In this document: one piece after another, positions 13,650 to 22,008 of the stretch | How the letters are laid out: every line of letters starts with the position of its first letter | How positions within the stretch are numbered: position 1 is the stretch's first letter | Origin: Streptomyces sp. NBC_00377 | GTDB lineage: Bacteria > Actinomycetota > Actinomycetes > Streptomycetales > Streptomycetaceae | Assembly: GCF_036075115.1 (NCBI RefSeq) | Contig: NZ_CP107959.1 | Location: forward strand, 1-42,834 | Direction: 5' to 3' | Length of the DNA stretch: 42,834 nt | The notes under the pieces: generated by a model | The model's input: only the letters and a program-made list of their open reading frames with translations | What the model was told of the DNA's origin: nothing | The model's database searches: none | Translations under genes and position numbers: made by a program

Positions 13650-14054
13650 ATGACCAGCGACGCACCACGCGCCCGCCGCCGTGAACGACGGTCCGACAAC
13701 CCGCGCAACCACCGCGTGAACCTGGCCTACAACGACGCCGAGTTGGCGATCATCCTTACGGCCGCAGCCCTGGCCGGCCTCAAGCCCGCCGCGTACGCCG
13801 CGCGCGTCGCCCTGGCCGTTGCCAAAGAAGAGGTTTCCCCGGCACCCGTGGACGTGAAGGAACGGTTGCGGGTACTGGGTGACTCCCGGGTGTCTGTGAA
13901 CCGAATCGGAACCAACCTGAATCAGATTGCAGCCGTTTTCAACTCGGAGGGTGTGCAGGTCCCCCAACAACTTTTGGCCGTTCTGGAACGTGTGGAGAAG
14001 GCGGTGCGGACGCTGGACGAGGCCACCATCGCAGTGATGGAGGACCGGGCGTGA
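13650..14054 (+). CDS. MobC-like relaxosome accessory protein
   Basis: 134 residues from ATG 13,650, with AGGGGAA upstream. The basic N-terminus (ARRRERRSDNPRNHRVN) and the following ribbon-helix-helix-like segment, then the conserved LRVLGDSRVSVNRIGTNLNQIA (residues about 71-93) and a C-terminal helix (VLERVEKAVRTLDEA), fit the bacterial mobilization protein MobC family. Such proteins bind oriT and help the relaxase open the strands. It overlaps the relaxase GTG start by 4 bp, giving coupled translation. Located in the cytoplasm at oriT. Confidence 0.85.
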   Translation: MTSDAPRARRRERRSDNPRNHRVNLAYNDAELAIILTAAALAGLKPAAYAARVALAVAKEEVSPAPVDVKERLRVLGDSRVSVNRIGTNLNQIAAVFNSEGVQVPQQLLAVLERVEKAVRTLDEATIAVMEDRA

Positions 14055-16273
14055 TCCCGAAGAAGGCGAAAGCCGGCGCCCGCACCGCTGGACTCTTGTA
14101 CTACCTGTACGGGCCCGGCAAGGCGAACGAGCACACCGACCCCCACATGGTCGCCGCATGGGACGCCGGAGTACTGGATCCGGCCCGGAGTTCCGGAGCC
14201 ACGATCCCGAGCCTGGCCATGTTGCTGGACGCCCCGGTTTTCGGACTCGAAGGCAAGGCGCCAGATCAGCACGTCTGCCACGTACCGGTACGGCTGGACC
14301 CAGGCGACCGAATGTTGACCGATGCCGAGTGGAAGGACGTTGCGCGAGAGATTATGGACGCGTCCGGCATCGCCAAGAAGGGCGATCCGATGGGCGCCCG
14401 ATGGGTGGCCGTCCGGCACGCCGACGACCATATTCACATCGTGGCCACGCTCGCCCGGCAGGACGGCCGGCCACCGGACGTACGACGGGACATGGTGCGG
14501 ATGCAGGCACGCGCGCGCGAACTGGAGATCCGTTTCGGACTCCGGCGACTGACAAGCGGAGACAAGACCGCGAAGCAATGGCCGACGACCGCGGAACTGG
14601 AGAAGAGCAAGCGCCAGGGCCGCGATGTGCCACCCAGGGTGACTCTGCAAGAGAAGGTGCGCCAGGCCGCCGCCGGATCCCGATCCGATGCCGATTTCTT
14701 CGCGGCCGTCAAGCGTGCGGGGCTCCGACTCAAGACCCGTACCGCGCCGGATGGCACGGTGACCGGCTACTCGGTAGCGCTGCCCGGCGACCGCACAGCC
14801 GGAGGCCGCGCCGTCTGGTTTTCCGGCAGCCGGCTCGCCCCCGACCTGTCGTTGCCACGTGTCCGAGAACGATGGAACGGGGCGCCCGCCTCGGCCATGG
14901 CCGCCAACGCCGGACAGATCAATAGCCAGGCCGCCGCATGGCAGCTTGCCGCCGAGCACGTGCACCAGGCCGCCGCCGTCCTCGGCCAAGCGGGCAACGA
15001 AGCAGGTGCCGGGGAAATGGTCGCCCTGGCCGACTTCCTGACGACCTACGCCGCCCAGGCCCCCGCAGCGGTCCGCGATGAACTACGCGACGCGGCCCGC
15101 GCGTTTGAACGCGCCGGACGCGCCCCCACCAGCCGCCGCATGGACAGCCAGGCGAGCGCCCACCTACGGGCAGCCACACAGCTACTCGCCATGGGGGCCA
15201 GCGCCATCGCCAGCGGAGGCGAGGCCGCCGCAGCCATCGCGGTTTTGGTGGCCGTCGCCCTGGCCGTCGCCGCCGCGATGAAGTGGCACCAGGCCGCCAA
15301 GCACGCGGCCCAGGAGCACGCGGCAGCCCAGGCCGGTACTCACTTGCGCGCCGCCACCGAGGTAGCCCACGGCGCGAACGCCGGCACCCGCGCCGGACGA
15401 GGACGCCGGGCCACCTGGCAGCGCACGGCCATGCAGCCGGGCGGCCCCGCCCTGGTCGAGGCGTACGCGCCCGTCATTCGGGAGGCGATCCCGCACCTGG
15501 CGGAAAACGTCCTCGGCGAGGCCGCATGGCCCGCCCTGGCCGCGACACTTCGGCAGGCGGAAAACGCCGGGTACAACCCCGCCCGTGTGCTCACCGAGGT
15601 GACGGCACAGCGCCCACTCGGCGACGCCGAGAGCACGGCCGAGGTGTTGGTCTGGCGACTGCAACGGCGGATGGACAGCGACATCCGCAGCAACTCCACC
15701 CAGACCCAGAGCCCGGCCCTCCAGACTGCGACCACGCCCACCGACACGACCGGCAGCACTGGAGAGCCCTACACGCCCACGTCGTCGAAGAAGTCGGACG
15801 ATGACGGAGAGGAAACCCCCACCGCGCCGACGACGCCGCCCCCCGTTGTCGGTCGCGGACTGGCCGCCGAGTCCACCCCCCTCGGCGGCCCCGACGCGCT
15901 CACCCTCGGCGAGGCCGTGCGCCAGGCCGTCCCCGCGCACGCGGCGGCCGTGCTCGCCGACCCCGCCTCGGCGAACCTGGCCGCCTACCTCATCAAGGCG
16001 ACCAGCGAGGGCCACCAGCCGGTTGGACTTCTGGCCGAAGTGGCCGGGGCCCGCGACCTGGCCGACGCCGACAGCGTGGCCCAGGTACTCACCTGGCGAG
16101 TGCAAGGCCGCTTGCGCCGTGACGCACAGCCCGCCGGGCTCCCCCGAACCTCAGGAAGGCGGACGACCACCGCGCCGACGACACCGACCGCAACAGGCGA
16201 GCGCACAGCGGCCGAGCGGGCCGCCCAAGAGGCGGCGAACCGCCGCACCCGGGCCCGTGGACCAGGGAGGTAA
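14051..16273 (+). CDS. Relaxase (MobA/VirD2-like) with repeated C-terminal modules
   Basis: 740 residues from GTG 14,051. The catalytic N-terminal domain has candidate nucleophile tyrosines (YYLYG, residues 17-20) and the metal-binding HADDHIHI motif (His123, His127, His129), as in the VirD2/MobA relaxase families. It should nick oriT and lead the single strand into the recipient. The rest is Ala-rich helical; a hydrophobic segment at about 393-412 is notable. Two copies of a roughly 70-residue module lie near the C-terminus (about 472-541 and 618-688), each with the pattern AxxVL...LAxxLxxAxxxGxxPxxLLxEV and ending WRxQxR. Diverged copies occur in the next protein. The modules may bind the coupling protein or partners. 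Confidence 0.85.
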   Translation: MIPKKAKAGARTAGLLYYLYGPGKANEHTDPHMVAAWDAGVLDPARSSGATIPSLAMLLDAPVFGLEGKAPDQHVCHVPVRLDPGDRMLTDAEWKDVAREIMDASGIAKKGDPMGARWVAVRHADDHIHIVATLARQDGRPPDVRRDMVRMQARARELEIRFGLRRLTSGDKTAKQWPTTAELEKSKRQGRDVPPRVTLQEKVRQAAAGSRSDADFFAAVKRAGLRLKTRTAPDGTVTGYSVALPGDRTAGGRAVWFSGSRLAPDLSLPRVRERWNGAPASAMAANAGQINSQAAAWQLAAEHVHQAAAVLGQAGNEAGAGEMVALADFLTTYAAQAPAAVRDELRDAARAFERAGRAPTSRRMDSQASAHLRAATQLLAMGASAIASGGEAAAAIAVLVAVALAVAAAMKWHQAAKHAAQEHAAAQAGTHLRAATEVAHGANAGTRAGRGRRATWQRTAMQPGGPALVEAYAPVIREAIPHLAENVLGEAAWPALAATLRQAENAGYNPARVLTEVTAQRPLGDAESTAEVLVWRLQRRMDSDIRSNSTQTQSPALQTATTPTDTTGSTGEPYTPTSSKKSDDDGEETPTAPTTPPPVVGRGLAAESTPLGGPDALTLGEAVRQAVPAHAAAVLADPASANLAAYLIKATSEGHQPVGLLAEVAGARDLADADSVAQVLTWRVQGRLRRDAQPAGLPRTSGRRTTTAPTTPTATGERTAAERAAQEAANRRTRARGPGR

Positions 16274-16376
16274 TGCAAGGCACCGCAGGACAGTCCGGGC
16301 AGCGGAAAAGGCCGCATGCCGAGGACTCCCGGTAGCTAGGTTCATAGGCACGACAGCGACGCGAAACGAGGACATC

Positions 16377-16406
16377 ATGACGACCCAGACTGAAGGAATC
16401 CGATGA
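16377..16406 (+). CDS. Nine-residue leader peptide (MTTQTEGIR)
   Basis: ATG 16,377 has AACGAGGAC upstream, and the stop codon TGA overlaps the ATG of the 16,403 gene (ATGA). The downstream gene's own start has only a weak GAAGG nearby. The arrangement suggests translational coupling or attenuation. Too short to judge by composition. Confidence 0.45.
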   Translation: MTTQTEGIR

Positions 16407-17536
16407 GTGACAGCAGCTTTGCGATGGAGCGGGCAGCCGGCCACACCGGGCAGACGGCCGCCATGGCCCTCCAAGTACTCGTCATGGCGGCTCAGGCACT
16501 CCGCGAGCACCAGGAACGCGACGCGGCCCGCCGCTCCCCCGCCGACGTGCCCGACACCCCGGACACACGCGAACCCGTCAAGGAGCCGGACCGCGATCCG
16601 GACCGGGACCGGTACGCCCAGATGGTCCGGGACACGATGGAGCCGCCCGCCGTTGCCGAGGCCATGGTGACCGCACCGCAGTGGCCCCAGGTCGCGGACG
16701 AACTCCGACGACTGGAGAACGCCGGCGTCGACGTGGGCCAGTTCCTCGCCGACGCCGCGCCCGTGATCACACGCATCGATGCCGACATGCGCGCCGGTTC
16801 GCCGACGCCCGGTGTCACGGCCTCGGCGAACGCCACCACGCCCCGCGATCCGTGGGCAGCCCCCGCCGGAGACATCAGCCCCGAGCGCGATGGCCCCAGC
16901 GTGGTCGAGCGTTTCGTGGAGTGGGTGAAGCAGGCTGTAGAGGCCGTCAAGGAATGGTTCAAGAAGGTCACCGGCCGGGGCGAGGAATCGGGTCTTGACG
17001 GTCGGGAAAAGGATCTCGACAAGCACGGGGTCAGCCCGCAGGAAAACGCCCGGCTTGTGGTCACGGCGCGCGAGGCCATGGCCGACGAGCACGTGTTGGG
17101 TCAGCTGGTCACCTCCCGCGAGTGGCCGAGCATCGCGGCGCAGATGAAGACGCTCCAGAAGGCCGGACATGAACCGCGCGAGGCCCTGGCGGGTGTGCCC
17201 CTGCGGATGAAGCAGGCAGCCGACGCCGGTATCAGCCTCAGCCCGGCCGAGGCCGCTCGCGGATTGCTCAACGAGCAGGCGAAGACGCCTGTACCAGCCC
17301 GCGCGACCACGCCGCCGAGTCCCACCAACACAGCCTCGGCCGCCACTCAGACGGCCCCGTCGACAACGGCGGGCGCCACAACGAACGCGACCCCCGCAGC
17401 AGCCCCATCCCGCGCCGCAGCGGCCAACGCTCAGTCCACCACTTCCGCCCCCGGAGCCAGCCCGGCGCCCGGTCCGCAGGCGTCCAGGACGACCCCGCCC
17501 CCGGCGCCCACCCCGGCCCGAGGGCACACGCGCTAA
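16403..17536 (+). CDS. Transfer accessory protein sharing modules with the relaxase
   Basis: 377 residues. It contains two regions, about residues 71-125 and 217-273, that resemble the relaxase C-terminal modules (AVAEAMVTAPQWPQVADELR, then ENAGVDVGQFL; and VLGQLVTSREWPSIAAQM, then KAGHEPREALAGV). Between them is an amphipathic helix with aromatic residues (FVEWVKQAVEAVKEWFKKV, about 172-190). The last 90 residues are Ala/Pro/Thr-rich and disordered. There is no signal peptide. It is in the same operon as the relaxase and probably part of the relaxosome or of docking to the T4SS. Family not known to me. Confidence 0.75.
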   Translation: MSDSSFAMERAAGHTGQTAAMALQVLVMAAQALREHQERDAARRSPADVPDTPDTREPVKEPDRDPDRDRYAQMVRDTMEPPAVAEAMVTAPQWPQVADELRRLENAGVDVGQFLADAAPVITRIDADMRAGSPTPGVTASANATTPRDPWAAPAGDISPERDGPSVVERFVEWVKQAVEAVKEWFKKVTGRGEESGLDGREKDLDKHGVSPQENARLVVTAREAMADEHVLGQLVTSREWPSIAAQMKTLQKAGHEPREALAGVPLRMKQAADAGISLSPAEAARGLLNEQAKTPVPARATTPPSPTNTASAATQTAPSTTAGATTNATPAAAPSRAAAANAQSTTSAPGASPAPGPQASRTTPPPAPTPARGHTR

Positions 17537-17563
17537 CGCCCAGTCAAAGGAGGAGAGACCACG

Positions 17564-18025
17564 GTGAATCAGCACTCACGCACTCCCCAGCAGTCCAGCG
17601 ACCAGGAGCCTGCCCGGAAGTCCCAGCACCGGCCCACCGGTCCGTCAGAAGACAGCGGCACGGACGACCCGGGGGCCCTGCGCCAGGCGGCTGCACTCGG
17701 CCGCAGCAGCGCCGACCACTCGGCACGCTCGGATGACGCCCTCGGCGAAGCTGACGCCGCCCGAGGACGGGCCGGAGAGGCCGAGGCCCGGGGCGACCTC
17801 GGCACAGCCGGGGCCGAGTGGAGCAACGCCGCAGGGCTGGACGGAACCGCCGCCCACGAGGCCGCCACGGCCCATATCGAGGCCCGCGCCGCAGCGGCCA
17901 CAGCGACGTCCACCACCGTGCCGGCCGCCGCACGTGGAGGACGGAAATCCGGGGCCGCCGCACCCACGGGGCAGGGTCGAGGCCAGACGCCGCCAGCCGC
18001 ATCGTCGCCGCGCCGCGTGCAGTAG
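17564..18025 (+). CDS. Ala/Gly-rich hydrophilic protein at the end of the mob operon
   Basis: 153 residues from GTG 17,564 with a strong AAAGGAGGAGAG ribosome binding site. The N-terminal 45 residues are polar and disordered. The middle (about 45-115) is a helical stretch with an Ala/Glu/Gly-rich pattern (ADAARGRAGEAEARGDLGTA) resembling tetratricopeptide-like helices without a clear match. The tail is basic. No signal peptide or Cys. It ends just before a large bidirectional terminator. Function unknown; its place suggests a transfer accessory role. Confidence 0.65.
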   Translation: MNQHSRTPQQSSDQEPARKSQHRPTGPSEDSGTDDPGALRQAAALGRSSADHSARSDDALGEADAARGRAGEAEARGDLGTAGAEWSNAAGLDGTAAHEAATAHIEARAAAATATSTTVPAAARGGRKSGAAAPTGQGRGQTPPAASSPRRVQ

Positions 18026-18030
18026 AGCCC

Positions 18031-18079
18031 GCACACGCTAAAGGGCCGGAGGGAATCCCTCCGGCCCTTTAGCGTGTGC
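18031..18079. terminator. Bidirectional terminator between convergent transfer operons
   Basis: Perfect 24-bp arms (starting GCACACGCTAAAGGGCCGG) around one base, in effect a 22-bp stem with a 5-nt loop. The right arm overlaps the 16-bp palindrome at 18,070, and the left arm carries a half-copy, so terminator and operator have been merged. Confidence 0.85.
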
Positions 18080-18085
18080 ACGCTA
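18070..18085. promoter_or_regulatory. 16-bp palindrome, site 6
   Basis: TAGCGTGTGCACGCTA at the end of both convergent operons; it cannot be an ordinary promoter operator here. Confidence 0.8.
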
Positions 18086-18088
18086 CTT

Positions 18089-18700
18089 CTAGGCGTCCAC
18101 CGGTTCCGGTTCCGCCTCGGCAGCCGCAGCCCGGACCGGCAGCCGGTCTACCGGAGGTGTCGGCAATTCGCTGTGCTGCGGTCGGTCCGGGTTGGTCATG
18201 CAGCCCCCGAACGGTCCGGACGAGTCCCGGAGTTGAGCCACCATCGGGTCCAAGTGGTCACGGTGCCAGACGGACGGCCCGGTACGGCCGCACGTCTCCG
18301 GATCGGTGAGTTCCTGCCATGCCAACCACGCGGCGTGAAACCGGGCGACCGCCGCCGGGTGTGCCCACCAGCTCGCGCACCAGGGCGAGGTCGAGGAGAC
18401 CTCAACGAGGTACGTGGGCACCAGGAGGTTGGCCACCCAGTCAGCGAGGGCGGCCAACTCGGTGTCGTACTCGTCACCCGACAGCCGCAGGATGAACGGC
18501 GGAGTCTTGGGCTTCTCCTTCTTACTGTCGTCCTGGCCGCCCTCCCCCTCCCCCTCCGCCTTGACGGAGGCAACGACGTTGGCGAGTTGGTGCACCTGCT
18601 TGGTGTTGTGCTCCAGTTGAGAGGCGAAGCCGTCGACGATGGCCCGCAGGTCCTCCACGTCCTCGGCGACGCCGTCGAGCGTCGGAGTGTCCTCACTCAT
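18089..18700 (-). CDS. DUF4913-type protein of the T4SS operon
   Basis: 203 residues from ATG 18,700, which overlaps the stop of the coupling protein gene (ATGA). Residues about 5-50 are a predicted coiled coil, then a charged KKEKPKT linker, then a domain with the pattern WVxxLLxxxY...PWCxSWWxHPxAxxRxxAxWxAWQ (about 85-132), which I associate with DUF4913 proteins common on actinomycete plasmids. It is soluble, with no signal peptide. It is the last gene of the T4SS operon; by position it may link relaxosome and coupling protein, which is inference. Confidence 0.75.
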   Translation of the reverse strand: MSEDTPTLDGVAEDVEDLRAIVDGFASQLEHNTKQVHQLANVVASVKAEGEGEGGQDDSKKEKPKTPPFILRLSGDEYDTELAALADWVANLLVPTYLVEVSSTSPWCASWWAHPAAVARFHAAWLAWQELTDPETCGRTGPSVWHRDHLDPMVAQLRDSSGPFGGCMTNPDRPQHSELPTPPVDRLPVRAAAAEAEPEPVDA

Positions 18701-20463
18701 GCTTCGATCACCTTCCGAGAGGCCCGCTCGGCGATCCGCCGGGTTTCTTCCCTGGCGGACGCTGTCCGCTCGGCCGCGCCCGCTTCGAGATACCAGGGCC
18801 GCAGCCGGATCATGCCGACCCGTACACCCGTGGCCAGCAGCAGAGCCCGACCCTTGGGCAGCGCCCGGATTTCGGCAGCTTCCATGACCCGCTCGCGGCG
18901 GCGCGAGGTGCTGACGCTGCGACCCGATGAGCCGTGGCTCACCGAAGACTCGTGAACCTTGTGCTCACCCACGAGGCGGCTCACGTCCTCGGCGAAGTCC
19001 GCGTCATCCAGACCGGACCCCAGGGCCTTGACCGTGGCGGCCGACCACAGCGCATCCATGCCCGCCTCACCCCACACCCGGACCCCCTGGCGGTAGCTCT
19101 GCAAGATGGTCATGGGGACGACACCGCGCGAGCCGAGGTGCGAGTACAGGTCGGGCAGATCCTCGATCCGACACACGTTCGCCGCCTCATCGAGCACCGC
19201 GACCAACGGAGCGTCCAACCGGCCCCCCGCCCGCTCGGCGGCGGCCATCGCGGCGCGGAGCACGGCGTCAGCCGCCGCCGCGATGACACCGGCCGCCGAC
19301 CCGCCGCCGTCCTTGGACAGCAGATAGAGGGTGTCCCGGGTGCGTACGAAGTCGGCCGGCCGGAACTCCTTTGCCCGGGGGTCGGGAGTGACCCACGCCA
19401 GAGTCTCAGGGTCGAGCAGGCAGGCGACACACTGACGGGCCGTCTCATAGATGCCGTCCCGGGTGTCCGCCGCGCCCGCCACGGTACTGGCGAGCTGTTG
19501 GGCCAGCGCCTCTTTACGGGCCGCCTTGAGTGCGTTCACCGGCCCTCGGTCCGAGGGAGTGGACAGCCAGGCCAGCACGTCCGCCACCGAGCCCCCGGAG
19601 ACGGCCGCCGCGTGGAACAGCGCCGTCAGCAGATTCTTTGCGGCGCCCATCCAGAAGTCACCGCGGCTTTTCTCATCCGTGGTCGCCGCGATGAAGTGGC
19701 TTGCGAGACGGCCGGCGCCCTCGATGGTGCGGGCGCCCGCCAGCATGTTCCACCACAGCGAGCGATCCGTATGCGTGATGCCCTGAGGGTCGATCGTCCA
19801 GACCGTCCCCACCCGCGCCCGCTCGGCTTTGGTGACGTTGTAGACCTCCCGCTCACCGATCTTGTTGCTCGTGAACAGGACCGCGCCCGGCGCCCGCAGG
19901 ACGGCCGGAATCGCCAGCGCCGTGCTCTTGCCCGAGCGAGGCGCCATGATTGCCAAGATCACGTCCTCCCACGACGCGCGGAGTTCGGGGCCGTGCGACT
20001 GGTCGAGGTTGCCGAGCAACACCCCCGTGTCGTCCGGCAACGTCGCCGCCTTCACTCCGTCCAGCGAGGGCCGCAGCTCGCGAGCCTTTGCCGTCATCGC
20101 CTTGGGCGACAGCGGCGCCATCTCCCGCAGGCTCGCCAGGCCGGGCCGATGAGAGAACCACCGACGCCAGACGTACCAGGCGCCCGCGCCGAGGAGCGCG
20201 AGCACCAGGACCAGGAGCACGACCATGCCGACCGTGGCGGCCGTCGCGTGCCCCGGCCACAGGGCACCCGGGCCGCTGCCGAGGAGGCGGAACACCGACT
20301 GCACCGAGGCGCCCGGCCAGGCCCAGCCGCCGCCGACGACGAAGACGCCAAGGGTCCCGCCCAAACAGCCGGCCAGGTACAGCCCTCCCCCGCCGAAGAC
20401 CACGCCCAGAATGGCCGCAGGGGCGGCAATGCCGCCCCCGGACCCCGTGCCGTTGTCGTTCAC
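18697..20463 (-). CDS. VirD4/TraG-like type IV coupling protein
   Basis: 588 residues from GTG 20,463, which overlaps the stop of the VirB4-like gene (GTGA); longer frames are not needed. Hydrophobic N-terminal segments (about 12-48 and 74-98) anchor it in the membrane. The Walker A motif is APRSGKST (Lys179), with Walker B VAVLDEA near residue 420. The C-terminal TraM-recognition type region ends before the tail. It should bring the relaxase-DNA complex to the channel and power its entry. The family assignment rests on P-loop spacing, membrane anchor and context. The DNA of the second membrane segment contains GAGCACCAGGACC on the plus strand, resembling the dispersed repeat, probably by chance. 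Confidence 0.85.
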   Translation of the reverse strand: MNDNGTGSGGGIAAPAAILGVVFGGGGLYLAGCLGGTLGVFVVGGGWAWPGASVQSVFRLLGSGPGALWPGHATAATVGMVVLLVLVLALLGAGAWYVWRRWFSHRPGLASLREMAPLSPKAMTAKARELRPSLDGVKAATLPDDTGVLLGNLDQSHGPELRASWEDVILAIMAPRSGKSTALAIPAVLRAPGAVLFTSNKIGEREVYNVTKAERARVGTVWTIDPQGITHTDRSLWWNMLAGARTIEGAGRLASHFIAATTDEKSRGDFWMGAAKNLLTALFHAAAVSGGSVADVLAWLSTPSDRGPVNALKAARKEALAQQLASTVAGAADTRDGIYETARQCVACLLDPETLAWVTPDPRAKEFRPADFVRTRDTLYLLSKDGGGSAAGVIAAAADAVLRAAMAAAERAGGRLDAPLVAVLDEAANVCRIEDLPDLYSHLGSRGVVPMTILQSYRQGVRVWGEAGMDALWSAATVKALGSGLDDADFAEDVSRLVGEHKVHESSVSHGSSGRSVSTSRRRERVMEAAEIRALPKGRALLLATGVRVGMIRLRPWYLEAGAAERTASAREETRRIAERASRKVIEA

Positions 20464-21986
20464 TCGCTCACCTTCCGCCGCATGGCCCCATCCGTGTCGT
20501 ACAGCTTGATTTCCGCCTCGGTCAGGTCGAGGCGGGCCGGGGCACCGGCCCTCGTACCGATCTTGATCAGGTACTTGCCCCGGCCGGGGTGGCGCTGATT
20601 CGTGCCGTCCACGCCCGTGATGCTCGGCGCGGACCAGGACGCCACGAGGCTTTGTTCCTCCGACGTCAGCGGCCGTTGGGCGTTGACGCGCTCCAGCTCG
20701 CCCGCCGAGAGCGCGCCCAGAATGAGCGAGTCGCACCGGTCCATCAGGCCCAATGCCTTGGCCCGATCTTCCGGGGTCGGCAGCGACTCAGGGTCACGGA
20801 GCGAGTGCGTGACGAAGATCGTCACCTCACCCTTGGACCGGTTGAGGCGGGTCATGCCGTCCATGGCCTCCACCATGCCCGGCCCGGCCCGCAGAGCCCT
20901 CCACATCTCATCGAGCGGCAGCACCAACGGGCGGTCCATCATCCCCAGCGCCCTGGCCGAGTCGATGGCGCCGTACGCGTACGACCAGGTGGCCAACAGG
21001 CCCGAGGCCACCACCTGATCACCAGCCGTCAGGAGCGCGGACAGGTCCACGCTCACGGCCGGGGCGTCCAGGTCGAGGGGCTGTGTGGTCGGGCCGTCAA
21101 ACAGACCGCTCAAAGGCCCCTGGCACAGGTTTTCCAGGGCCAACGTGACTTCCCGGACCAGCGTCCGGTAGTCGTCCACGGTGTCCACGAGAAGCTTGTT
21201 CCACAGCTCTTTGGGACCCTCTCGCAGGACCCGCACCACGTCCGGGATCACCGGGTCATCGGTCAGGGCCTCACTGACCCGTTCCACCGCCGCACCCACC
21301 ACGTTGGCCTCGGGAGCCGTGGCCCGCCGACCGAGGCCGTGCGGGGTGGCGAGGAGGGCGTGGAGCAGGTCGGAGCGCCGTCCGTTGATCTCCGCCAGCA
21401 GGACCCTTTGCCGTTCTTCGGGCATCGTGTGCAGTCGGCGCCGCAGAGGCCCGGAGTCCAGCGGGTTGAGGCGGTCGAGGCCCCGACCGATGCGGACGAC
21501 CTGGCCGCCGAGCCCCTTCACCAGGGGCGCGTACTCGCCCTTAACATCGCCAGGGACCACAATCATGGATCCGTACGAGGAGTACACCAGCGCAATCCGC
21601 TTGGTGATCGCGGACTTTCCGGCGCCAGGCTGAGCCATGATCCACACGCCGGGATTCTGGACAAGTCGCCCCACCCAGCCTTGAGGGTCAAAGCACACCA
21701 TCTCGCGGGTGAGGAGGTCGACGCCGATCGGCACACCCTCGGGAGGCAGCGGGGACCCCAGGACGAAGGGGAACAGGCCACCGACCTCGGTTGTGGTCCC
21801 CAGGTAGACCGCGCCACGGTCGACGTGCGGGCTCCGCCCGGACCCGGCTCCGCGCCAGCCCCGGCGCGGAGCCACTACCTTTCCGTTCAGTCGCCAAGCG
21901 GTAGGCTCCGCCTCGGCGGTCCCGGCTTCCACATAAAGCCGGGACCGCTCTGCGTTCACCTCTGGACGGCTCTTTCGCCTTCTCAT
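20460..21986 (-). CDS. VirB4/TraC-like T4SS ATPase, P-loop domain
   Basis: 508 residues. ATG 21,986 is chosen because AAAGGAAC lies just upstream; the frame could extend to 22,118, but that part has poor composition. The Walker A motif is AQPGAGKSAITKR (Lys124), with Walker B LVLPLDEMWR near residue 355 and a following THSLRDPE segment typical of VirB4-class ATPases. This actinobacterial form lacks the N-terminal VirB4 domain, which is encoded separately as the SCO6880-type protein at 22,009. Together they should energise channel assembly or substrate passage at the inner membrane. Confidence 0.85.
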   Translation of the reverse strand: MRRRKSRPEVNAERSRLYVEAGTAEAEPTAWRLNGKVVAPRRGWRGAGSGRSPHVDRGAVYLGTTTEVGGLFPFVLGSPLPPEGVPIGVDLLTREMVCFDPQGWVGRLVQNPGVWIMAQPGAGKSAITKRIALVYSSYGSMIVVPGDVKGEYAPLVKGLGGQVVRIGRGLDRLNPLDSGPLRRRLHTMPEERQRVLLAEINGRRSDLLHALLATPHGLGRRATAPEANVVGAAVERVSEALTDDPVIPDVVRVLREGPKELWNKLLVDTVDDYRTLVREVTLALENLCQGPLSGLFDGPTTQPLDLDAPAVSVDLSALLTAGDQVVASGLLATWSYAYGAIDSARALGMMDRPLVLPLDEMWRALRAGPGMVEAMDGMTRLNRSKGEVTIFVTHSLRDPESLPTPEDRAKALGLMDRCDSLILGALSAGELERVNAQRPLTSEEQSLVASWSAPSITGVDGTNQRHPGRGKYLIKIGTRAGAPARLDLTEAEIKLYDTDGAMRRKVSE

Positions 21987-22008
21987 CAGTTCCTTTCTGG
22001 GGTCAGGG

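Noticed and set aside
20198..20220. Dispersed GAGCACCAGGACC motif inside the coupling protein gene
   Set aside because: Here it is on the opposite strand and encodes a Leu/Val membrane helix; similarity is short and likely chance.
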